Source: Porphyromonas sp. oral taxon 275 (lineage in GTDB: Bacteria; Bacteroidota; Bacteroidia; Bacteroidales; Porphyromonadaceae). Taken from it: a stretch of 64,000 nucleotides of DNA. The translations under genes were made by a program, and so were the position numbers. The stretch is from NCBI RefSeq assembly GCF_018127745.1, contig NZ_CP072333.1:992001-1056000 (forward strand). Reading direction: 5' to 3'. Below the pieces are notes generated by a model. That model had not been told where the DNA came from, searched no databases, and was given only the letters and a program-made list of their open reading frames with translations. Shown in pieces: positions 17,605 through 24,602 of this stretch (positions are counted from its first letter, which is position 1; the number at the start of each line of letters is the position of its first letter).

Positions 17605-18987
17605 ATGATCGATATAGCCATCATCGGCGCAGGGCTCACGGGCCTCACCGCAGCCCTCCAGCTACAGCAAGCGGGATACAGGGTACAGATCCTAGAGCGC
17701 GCCCAGCGCATCGGCGGCGTGATCCAGAGCCACCATGAGGCAGGCTTCACCTTCGAGCAGGGACCGAGTACGGGCGTCATTGGGAACGCCGAGCTCGCCG
17801 AGCTCCTCCAGCAGTTCCCCGAGCTCAAGCAGATCGCCGACCCCAGCGCCGCGCGTCGCCTCATCCTCAAGACACACAAGGGCAAGCAAAGCCTCTTCCC
17901 CCTCCCCTCAGGGCCCAAGTCTGGGCTACAGACCCCGCTTTTCTCCTTCCGAGATAAGCTGCGCCTGCTCACAGAGCCCTTCCGCGCGGCCGGCAGCAAT
18001 CCCAACGAGCCTCTGGCCGAACTGGTGCGCCGTCGCCTCGGCAGGGACTTCCTGCGCTACGCCGTAGATCCCTTCATCGGCGGGATCTATGCGGGCGACC
18101 CCGAGCGCCTCATCACCCGCTTCGCCCTGCCGAAGCTCTACGCGCTGGAGCAAAACTACGGCTCCTTCATCCGCGGAGCCATCGCTAAGCGCAAGGAGCC
18201 TAAGAGCGACCGTGATCGGCTCGCGACCAGGGAGGTCTTCTCCGTCCATGGCGGCCTGCAGCAGCTAGTCTCGACGCTCGGCGAAGCACTCGGAGAGGAA
18301 GCCCTCATCCTCGGGGCGGAGAGCTGCCAGATAGCTCCCGAGGGCGACCACTGGATCATCCGCTACACCCGTGACGGGCAGCTACAGCAGCTAGAGGCAC
18401 GCCAAGTCATCTCGACCGCCCCAGCCTACGAGCTGCCGACGCTACTCCCCTTCCTCTCTGAGGCCGAGCTCACCCCCATCACCGCACTACGCTACGCCCC
18501 TATCGTACAGGTTGCCTGGGGCGTGGAGCAAGCCTTACCTCAATTCCATACCTTCGGAGGACTCTTCCCCTCCTCGGAGGATAATAAGGTCCTCGGCATA
18601 CTCAATCCAGGCGCCTGCTTCCCCGATCGCGTGCCCCACGCAGGGGCCTCGATGCTCTCCATCTTCTTAGGCGGCATGCGTGCTCCCGAGGTGATCGACT
18701 ATAGCGACGAGGAGATCAGGCAGCTGGTCACGGAGCGTCTCGAGCGCATCCTAGGGGTCACCACTCCGCCCCGAGTCTTCCATATCTTCCGCCACCGCTA
18801 CGCCATACCTCAGTACGAGGCGGGCAGTCAGGAGCGCCTCGAGCAGATCCAGCGTCTCGAGGCACAGTACCCTGGGCTCCACCTCGCTGGGGCTATCCGA
18901 GACGGCATAGGCATGGCAGATCGCGTCAAGCAGGCCACCCTCATCACAGACTCGATCATAGGCTCGAGCCATGGAGCGCAATGCTAG
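17605..18987 (+). CDS. hemG: Oxygen-dependent-type protoporphyrinogen/coproporphyrinogen oxidase (HemY/HemG family)
   Basis: A 460-residue FAD-dependent oxidase of late heme synthesis. It opens with the Rossmann motif IIGAGLTGLTAALQLQ (residues 6-21) and ERAQRIGGVIQS. GPSTG (about residues 53-57), FIGGIYAGDPERL and the C-terminal LAGAIRDGIGMADRV follow the protoporphyrinogen oxidase pattern. It begins 15 bp after recN and its last 17 bp overlap the start of the next gene, indicating translational coupling. Whether the true substrate is protoporphyrinogen IX or coproporphyrinogen III cannot be decided from sequence alone. Confidence 0.9.
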   Translation: MIDIAIIGAGLTGLTAALQLQQAGYRVQILERAQRIGGVIQSHHEAGFTFEQGPSTGVIGNAELAELLQQFPELKQIADPSAARRLILKTHKGKQSLFPLPSGPKSGLQTPLFSFRDKLRLLTEPFRAAGSNPNEPLAELVRRRLGRDFLRYAVDPFIGGIYAGDPERLITRFALPKLYALEQNYGSFIRGAIAKRKEPKSDRDRLATREVFSVHGGLQQLVSTLGEALGEEALILGAESCQIAPEGDHWIIRYTRDGQLQQLEARQVISTAPAYELPTLLPFLSEAELTPITALRYAPIVQVAWGVEQALPQFHTFGGLFPSSEDNKVLGILNPGACFPDRVPHAGASMLSIFLGGMRAPEVIDYSDEEIRQLVTERLERILGVTTPPRVFHIFRHRYAIPQYEAGSQERLEQIQRLEAQYPGLHLAGAIRDGIGMADRVKQATLITDSIIGSSHGAQC

Positions 18988-19879
18988 CAGGCTAGCTCCA
19001 CGCACGGAGAAGATCCTCAGGGTCACGCTCCTAGGGAGCCTCTCCAATGCGCTACTCGTCGTCCTCAAGCTCACCGTCGGCCTCCTCGGGCATAGTAGCG
19101 CCATGATCGCTGAGGCGATCAACTCACTCTCCGACTTCGCCACCGACCTCATTGCCTTGATCTTCATCCGCATCTCGGGCAAGCCTCAGGATGAAGACCA
19201 TCACTATGGGCACGGCAAGTTCGAGACGCTCGCCACCCTCGTCATGGCGGGCGTCATGCTCGGCGTCGGGGGCTCCCTCCTCTATCGGAGCCTCAGCACG
19301 ACGCTCCAGCTGCTGCTAGGCAGGCTCGTTCTCCCCCAGCCGAGTAGGCTTACCCTACTGATTGCAGCCCTCTCCCTCCTTATCAAGCTCGTCCTCTACC
19401 TCTATACCCAGCGCTGGGCCCAGCGCCTCGACAGCTCGGCGCTGCGTACCAAGGCCCTCGACCACAGAGGCGACATGCTCACGCTCTGCGCCGTACTGCT
19501 GGGGATCACGGGGGCTATTGCGCTCGGGCCTCGGGGGCTCTTCCTCGAGCCGCTCGCAGCGGCCATCGTCAGCCTATGCATCATCTACATGGGCTGGAGC
19601 TCCCTACTGCCAGCGTGCAAAGAGCTCACTGAGGTCTGCCTCAGCCCCGAGGTCGAGGAGGAGATCCGCAGCATCATCTACACCGCCGAGGAGGTGCAGG
19701 GGATCAACCAGCTCCATACGCGTAGCCTCGGCCAGTGCTATGCCATCGAGGTCGACATTCTCGTCTCGGGGAGCATGACCGTACACGAGGGGCACGAGGT
19801 GACCATAAGGCTAGAGGAACAGCTACAGGCACGCTTCGGCCAAGAGACACATATCAGCATCCACGTCGAGCCCGCTTAA
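18971..19879 (+). CDS. Cation diffusion facilitator transporter, predicted manganese type
   Basis: A 302-residue inner-membrane CDF-family metal exporter with six expected helices and a C-terminal cytosolic ferredoxin-like domain (from about residue 215; ends in HISIHVEPA). The metal site in helix 2 is N51-x3-D55 (AINSLSDF) and in helix 5 is D164-x3-D168 (LDHRGDML). Zinc and iron/zinc CDFs normally carry His or Asp at the first position of each pair, whereas an Asn-Asp-Asp-Asp set is typical of manganese exporters such as MntE. The gene overlaps the end of hemG by 17 bp. Confidence 0.88.
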   Translation: MERNASRLAPRTEKILRVTLLGSLSNALLVVLKLTVGLLGHSSAMIAEAINSLSDFATDLIALIFIRISGKPQDEDHHYGHGKFETLATLVMAGVMLGVGGSLLYRSLSTTLQLLLGRLVLPQPSRLTLLIAALSLLIKLVLYLYTQRWAQRLDSSALRTKALDHRGDMLTLCAVLLGITGAIALGPRGLFLEPLAAAIVSLCIIYMGWSSLLPACKELTEVCLSPEVEEEIRSIIYTAEEVQGINQLHTRSLGQCYAIEVDILVSGSMTVHEGHEVTIRLEEQLQARFGQETHISIHVEPA

Positions 19880-20006
19880 CTTGGCCTTCCCGGCTGAGGC
19901 TAAGCTACACCCCTAATCCCCCCTCAGCTCCTATTCATTAATATATAGAGCGAGGGATGAAGAAGCCCTCAAGCGGCTAAGCCTCCAACACAGCCTAAGC
20001 AAAGAC

Positions 20007-20081
20007 AGAGCCCTACGAAGGCTACACGCAGATCACAGCAGCATCAGCTGCTCGTCCCGCGTGTCGCCTTCCTAGGGCTCT
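20007..20081. other. Long imperfect hairpin in the CDF-galM intergenic region
   Basis: Two 23-nt arms (20007-20029 and 20059-20081) are complementary with only two mismatches (outer part AGAGCCCTA / TAGGGCTCT, inner part ending ACACGC / GCGTGT). The 29-nt loop contains a further short stem AGCAG / CTGCT. TATTCGTTTG follows. It could be a terminator for the dnaN-CDF operon, a small RNA or a remnant of an inverted-repeat element. The stem is too long for an ordinary terminator and the T-run is weak. Confidence 0.6.
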
Positions 20082-20178
20082 ATTCGTTTGGGCTGTAGGC
20101 TCAGGCTTGGTCTGTTCTTAATGACGACAAGGCTGCGACGCGCCGTGAGGCAGCACACAGTATCAGGGGGAGGCTCCA

Positions 20179-20260
20179 TGAGGGATATCCGTCAGCGATC
20201 TGAGGGACGTCCATGACGCGCGTGAGGGATACCCGTCAGGAGGCTGAGGGATATCCCTTG
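20179..20260 (-). repeat. Array 3 of 22-bp-register palindromes (4 units)
   Basis: Units start at 20179, 20201, 20223 and 20245 with spacers gcgatc, cgcgcg and ggaggc. Read on the minus strand the order is GATATC, GGTATC, GACGTC, GATATC cores with CCCTCA right halves, matching array 2. It ends 210 bp before the galM -7 box. The remaining 19880-20527 gap holds the hairpin at 20007-20081, a two-unit remnant at 20379-20416 and no gene. Confidence 0.9.
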
Positions 20261-20378
20261 AGAGCACTGCGCCTTGGCTGTCGCCGCGCTGCGCTGCCTC
20301 GCTTACGCTGGCGAGCGTACTGCGGCGGTAAGCCTGCGACCTGCAGGAGCGCTTAGCCAGTAGACGAGCGGTACGGAC

Positions 20379-20416
20379 TTAGGGCTATCCCTCACGCGGA
20401 TGATGCTGATAATCTA
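20379..20416. repeat. Two further degenerate units near the galM promoter
   Basis: TTAGGGCTATCCCTCA (20379-20394), spacer cgcgga and TGATGCTGATAATCTA (20401-20416) keep the 16+6 bp register with each other but are not in phase with array 3. They end 54 bp before the galM -7 box. Confidence 0.5.
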
Positions 20417-20448
20417 CCCGCTCTAGGAGTCAAGAGCAAGCATTTATC

Positions 20449-20478
20449 TTGGCTATGTGCGAAGTTTTTGTATATTTG
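20449..20478 (+). promoter_or_regulatory. Promoter of the galM-permease-galK operon
   Basis: TTG (20449-20451) and TATATTTG (20471-20478) are 19 bp apart, a good Bacteroidota promoter, ending 49 bp before the galM start. Confidence 0.78.
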
Positions 20479-20527
20479 AAGTCGCAATATCCGCTCCTTA
20501 ATATACAAGCAATAGACTACACTTGCT

Positions 20528-21592
20528 ATGAGCAACAAAGCACAACTCGACCCTAAGGCCTTCCAAGGGGTCGTCGACGGCAAGGAGGTACGCCTCTACA
20601 GCCTCACCAATAAGCAAGGCGCCGAAGCACACTTCATCAACCAAGGCGCCAAGCTCGTCTCCCTCATCGTCCCTAGCCGCTCGGGCTGGACGGATGTCGT
20701 CATCGGACACGACAGCCTCCAGGAGTATCTCGATAGCGAAGAAGCCTACTTCGGTGCCATCTGTGGCCGCTATGCCAATCGCGTAGCCAAGGGCAGCTTC
20801 AGCCTCGACGGGGAGAGCTACCAGCTCCCGATCAATAACGGCCCGAACACACTGCACGGCGGCCTCAAGGGCTTCAACGCCGTCATCTGGGACGCCGAAC
20901 AGACTGCGACGAATAGGATCGCCTTCCGCTACGTCGCTGCCGACGGCGAGGAGGGCTACCCTGGCGAGCTCCACGTAGAGGTCGTCTATACCCTTACGGA
21001 GGAGCACGAGCTGACGATCGAGTACCGCGCTACCACGAGCAAGCCCACCATCCTCAATCTGACGAATCACTCCTACTTCAATCTCTCTGGCGACGGGGAT
21101 GCCTCTGTGCATGACCACAGCCTGCAGATAGACGCCAAGGAATACCTCCCCACCGACGAGACAGCTATCCCCTACGGAGCCCCCGCGGCAGTAGAGGGCA
21201 CGCCCATGGACTTCCGTGAGCCTCATCTCGTGGGCGAGCGCATCGACACTGCCTGGGACCAGCTCGTCTGGGCACGCGGCTACGACCACACCTACATCCT
21301 CGACAAGCCCCTGGGCAAGCTGGGTCGCGCCGCACGCTGCTCCTCGCCCAAGACAGGCATCGTCATGGAGGTCTACACCGACCAGCCTGGTGTGCAGCTC
21401 TACACGGGCAACTGGATGAGCGGCAATATGCGTGGCAAGCACGGACACCGCTACCCTGCGCGTGCCGCTCTCTGCCTGGAGACGCAGCACTACCCCGATA
21501 GCCCCAATCGTCCCGAATACCCCTCGACGCGCCTCGACCCAGGGCAGGAGTTCCGCTCCACGACGGCCTTCCGCTTCACCGTAGAAGGCTAA
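20528..21592 (+). CDS. galM: Aldose 1-epimerase (mutarotase)
   Basis: A 354-residue mutarotase that interconverts alpha and beta anomers of galactose and glucose for GalK. Active-site elements are ICGRYANRVAKG (about residues 78-89), GPNTLHGG (about 102-109; substrate His), NLTNHSYFNLSG (about 178-189; catalytic His) and the C-terminal LCLETQHYPDSPN (catalytic Glu). No signal peptide is visible, so it is probably cytosolic. It is the first gene of a galactose-use operon, separated by 43 bp from the permease. Confidence 0.95.
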   Translation: MSNKAQLDPKAFQGVVDGKEVRLYSLTNKQGAEAHFINQGAKLVSLIVPSRSGWTDVVIGHDSLQEYLDSEEAYFGAICGRYANRVAKGSFSLDGESYQLPINNGPNTLHGGLKGFNAVIWDAEQTATNRIAFRYVAADGEEGYPGELHVEVVYTLTEEHELTIEYRATTSKPTILNLTNHSYFNLSGDGDASVHDHSLQIDAKEYLPTDETAIPYGAPAAVEGTPMDFREPHLVGERIDTAWDQLVWARGYDHTYILDKPLGKLGRAARCSSPKTGIVMEVYTDQPGVQLYTGNWMSGNMRGKHGHRYPARAALCLETQHYPDSPNRPEYPSTRLDPGQEFRSTTAFRFTVEG

Positions 21593-21635
21593 GGCAACGC
21601 TAACTAACAAACTCCATTCACATAAACAGTAAGTA

Positions 21636-22913
21636 ATGACACAACAGAAACAGACGCAGAGCTACCTCGTGCCCTTCGTCATCATGGTAGTGCTGATGGC
21701 CCTCGTGGGACTGATCACGAACCTAAACGGGCAGTTCCAGGCACCTATGCAGGCCGCCTTCCTGCAGAAATCAGGCTCACTGACCAATGCGCTCACGACG
21801 TTCATCACCTTCGCCTTCTTCAGTGGCTACCTAGCGATGGGTATCCCCAGTGCTAAGAGCATCGAGAAGAAGGGTTACAAGACGACGCTCATCAGAGGGC
21901 TGTTCGGGCTGATCGTAGCCTTTGGCCTGTATGAGCTCTCAGCCTATACATTCGAGGCCGTAGACCTGGCAAAGTTCCAGGCTGTTCAGGACGATCCCAA
22001 TGCAGTGATCATACCGGTAGCCTACTACATCTTCCTCTTTGCAGGCTTCGTCGCAGGCTCGGCTATGACCTTCCTGCAGGCAGTGCTCAATCCCTACATC
22101 GTCGCTTGTGACGTGAAGGGTACGACGGGGGTCACGCGTCAGTCGATCGCAGGTACGGCTAACTCTACGATGGCTACGATCGCTCCGCTACTTGTGGCTT
22201 CGGTGATCTTCGCCGGCAAGAGTGGTCTGGACATCGCTCTTAGCTCGCTCTACATCCCCTTCCTCATACTCATCGTCCTGGTCGGTGGCCTCATCGTCGC
22301 TCTGATGAAGATACACCTTCCCTCGATCGCTAGCGCAGAGAAGAAGGAAGGCGAAGTCCTCGAGAAGAGCGTCTGGAGCTTCAGCCACCTCGCCCTCGGC
22401 GTCGTCGCCATCTTCATGTACGTAGGGGTAGAGGTCGCTGTCGGGAACAACATCAACCTCTATGGACAGAGCCTCGGCTTCCAGCCCAAGGACGCTGCCC
22501 TACTGGCTACGATCTACTGGGGCCTGATGCTCGTCGGTCGTCTCTGTGGTAGCTTCCTCAGCAGCATCAGCGCCAGCAAGCAGCTCACCATCACGGCTAG
22601 CGGCGCTGGCCTCCTCGTCCTGGGAGGTATGCTCCTAGACAATCCCTACCTCCTCGTCGGTGCTGGGCTCTTCCACTCCGTCATGTGGGGAGCGATCTTC
22701 TCACTGGCTATTGACAAGCTGGGTAAGTACACCTCGGCTGGCTCTGGTGCGCTGATGATGGGTATCGTCGGTGGTGCTATCCTACCTTTCGCACAGGGTA
22801 TTCTCGCCGATAGCCTCGGTGGCTGGCAGTGGACCTGGATCATCGTCGTGGTGGCAGAGGCCTATCTCCTCTTCTACGCGCTGAGTGGTCACAAGGTCAA
22901 GCAGCTCCCCTAA
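21636..22913 (+). CDS. Sugar MFS transporter (glucose/galactose or fucose permease family)
   Basis: A 425-residue, 12-helix major facilitator of the fucose/galactose:H+ symporter family (FucP/GluP). The N-terminal FVIMVVLMALVGLITNLNGQ and the YLAMGIPSA loop after helix 2, plus VEVAVGNNINLYGQSLGF in the C-terminal half, fit that group. Its place between galM and galK supports galactose (or glucose/galactose) uptake. Codon use is visibly different from its neighbours, with more GCT and GGT codons, as in highly expressed genes of this genome such as rpsA. Confidence 0.9.
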   Translation: MTQQKQTQSYLVPFVIMVVLMALVGLITNLNGQFQAPMQAAFLQKSGSLTNALTTFITFAFFSGYLAMGIPSAKSIEKKGYKTTLIRGLFGLIVAFGLYELSAYTFEAVDLAKFQAVQDDPNAVIIPVAYYIFLFAGFVAGSAMTFLQAVLNPYIVACDVKGTTGVTRQSIAGTANSTMATIAPLLVASVIFAGKSGLDIALSSLYIPFLILIVLVGGLIVALMKIHLPSIASAEKKEGEVLEKSVWSFSHLALGVVAIFMYVGVEVAVGNNINLYGQSLGFQPKDAALLATIYWGLMLVGRLCGSFLSSISASKQLTITASGAGLLVLGGMLLDNPYLLVGAGLFHSVMWGAIFSLAIDKLGKYTSAGSGALMMGIVGGAILPFAQGILADSLGGWQWTWIIVVVAEAYLLFYALSGHKVKQLP

Positions 22914-22930
22914 GCACGCTACTAAGCATC

Positions 22931-22978
22931 ACTCCCCATGCTCCTGGGCGCCGCGTGCGCTCCTGGAGCATGGGGAGT
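22931..22978 (+). terminator. Hairpin between permease and galK
   Basis: A 14-bp perfect stem ACTCCCCATGCTCC / GGAGCATGGGGAGT encloses a 20-nt loop. There is no long T-run afterwards, so it may act as a partial terminator or as an mRNA-stability hairpin that sets galK expression relative to the upstream genes. Confidence 0.6.
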
Positions 22979-23016
22979 CTCCTCTACACACACATATCAA
23001 TACACAGACACAAGAC

Positions 23017-24162
23017 ATGGACACGACACAGATCCGCAGCAAGTTCGCCGAGCTCTATGGCGAGCCTGGCATCCTCTTCACCTCCCCTGGACGTATCAAC
23101 CTCATCGGGGAGCACACCGACTACAACGGTGCCTTCGTCTTCCCCGGTGCGGTAGACAAGGCCATGGTCGCTGAGATCCGCCTCAGCGGCACCGACCGCG
23201 TACGCGCCTACGCCCTTGACCTGGGCGAGAGCGCAGAGTTTGGTCTCAGAGAGGAGGACGCTCCGGAGCAGTCCTGGGCACGCTACATCTTCGGCGTCTG
23301 CCGCGAGATCCAGAAGCGTGGCGGCAAGATCGGTGGCTTCGACACGGTCTTTGCTGGCGACGTGCCTCTGGGTGCTGGGATGTCCTCTTCGGCTGCGCTG
23401 GAGAGCACCTTCGCCTTCGCGCTCAACGACCTCTACCACCTCGGCATCGAGAAGATGGAGCTGGCCAAGATCGGTCAGGCAACGGAGCACAACTACATCG
23501 GGGTCAAGTGCGGCATCATGGACCAGTTCGCCTCCGTCTTCGGCCAGGCAGGCAAGCTCATCCGTCTCGACTGTAAGAGCATGGAGTACGAGTACCACCC
23601 CTTCGATCCCAAGGGCTATCGTCTGCTGCTGGTAGACTCCGTCGTCAAGCACGAGCTCGCTAGCTCGGCCTACAACAAGCGCCGCGAGAGCTGCGAGGCT
23701 GCCGTCGCTGCGATCGCTAAGCGCCACCCTGAGGTCAAGTTCCTCCGTGACGCCTCCTTCGCCATGCTCGATGAGGTGAAGGCTGAGATCAGCGAAGAGG
23801 ACTACAAGCGTGCCTCCTACGTCATCGGCGAGGTAGACCGCGTGCTGGCCGTCTGCGAGGCCCTCGACAAGGGCGACTACGAGACCGTAGGGCAGAAGAT
23901 GTACGAGACGCACCACGGCATGAGCAAGCTCTACGAGGTCAGCTGCGAAGAGCTAGACTTCCTCAACGACCTAGCCAAGGAGCTGGGCGTCACGGGCTCG
24001 CGCGTGATGGGCGGGGGCTTCGGTGGCTGCACCATCAACCTCATCAAGGACGAGCTCTATGACCGCTTCGTCGCTGAGGCTAAGAGCCGCTACGAAGCTA
24101 AGTACGGCCGTACGCCTAAGTTCTACGACGTAGTCATCTCCGACGGCTCGCGTCGTCTCTAG
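23017..24162 (+). CDS. galK: Galactokinase
   Basis: A 381-residue GHMP kinase that phosphorylates galactose at C1 in the Leloir pathway. Signatures are GRINLIGEHTDYNGAF (residues 25-40), the ATP loop PLGAGMSSSAALES (near residues 117-130) and the C-terminal VMGGGFGGCTINL. I selected the ATG at 23017 because the open frame upstream runs through the hairpin at 22931-22978 and lacks family similarity, while MDTTQIRSKFAELYGEPG is a typical start. It is third in the galactose operon; galT and galE are not in the window. Confidence 0.96.
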   Translation: MDTTQIRSKFAELYGEPGILFTSPGRINLIGEHTDYNGAFVFPGAVDKAMVAEIRLSGTDRVRAYALDLGESAEFGLREEDAPEQSWARYIFGVCREIQKRGGKIGGFDTVFAGDVPLGAGMSSSAALESTFAFALNDLYHLGIEKMELAKIGQATEHNYIGVKCGIMDQFASVFGQAGKLIRLDCKSMEYEYHPFDPKGYRLLLVDSVVKHELASSAYNKRRESCEAAVAAIAKRHPEVKFLRDASFAMLDEVKAEISEEDYKRASYVIGEVDRVLAVCEALDKGDYETVGQKMYETHHGMSKLYEVSCEELDFLNDLAKELGVTGSRVMGGGFGGCTINLIKDELYDRFVAEAKSRYEAKYGRTPKFYDVVISDGSRRL

Positions 24163-24188
24163 GAGCGACTCCACCTATATCCAAGTGG

Positions 24189-24224
24189 CAGGCCGCTGCT
24201 CCTCACGCGAGGGGCAGCGGCCTG
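24189..24224 (+). terminator. Terminator after galK
   Basis: An 11-bp stem CAGGCCGCTGC / GCAGCGGCCTG with a 14-nt loop, followed by TCCTATTCT. Confidence 0.7.
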
Positions 24225-24257
24225 TCCTATTCTGCGACACCCTAGAGCCTACGCTCC

Positions 24258-24339
24258 TGACAGATATCAGTGAGTGCTCCGAGGGACGTCAGTCAGAGCG
24301 CTCACTGGCGTCCCTCAGCGCGCTCCGACTATAGCCTAA
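24258..24339. repeat. Array 4 of 22-bp-register palindromes (4 units, divergent)
   Basis: Units start at 24258, 24280, 24302 and 24324; spacers gtgctc, gagcgc and gcgcgc. Cores are GATATC, GACGTC, GGCGTC and CTATAG. This is the least canonical of the arrays (two GC-type cores and a weak fourth unit), and its orientation is unclear. It ends 168 bp before the ileS -7 box. No gene is seen in the 24163-24602 gap. Confidence 0.8.
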
Positions 24340-24507
24340 GGAGAAGCCCCTCAGTATCCGCCCGCGGGGAGGCCTTGACTGAAGCATCCCCTGAGGCCTA
24401 GAGTAGCTCTCTGCAAGGCTAATTAGCACCTCTTCCCTCGCCGTACACTGGGCTGCGCCCTAGCTACACGCATCTTGCTGCCCCTAGGGTGATTAAGGCT
24501 AAAAACG

Positions 24508-24515
24508 TATCTTTG
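24508..24515 (+). promoter_or_regulatory. -7 promoter box of ileS
   Basis: TATCTTTG matches TAnnTTTG. It leaves an 87-nt leader before ileS; no T-box-like structure was recognised. Confidence 0.65.
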
Positions 24516-24602
24516 TAGCGCTTTTGAGACCAGAGTGAGGCAAGAGCGCCACGTGCGTGCACCCTCTGAGACAGTTAGACCTAAATAGAATAGATACGCT
24601 AT

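Noticed and set aside
20498-21610. Long open frame antisense to galM
   Set aside because: galM on the plus strand has all catalytic motifs; the antisense translation has no family features.
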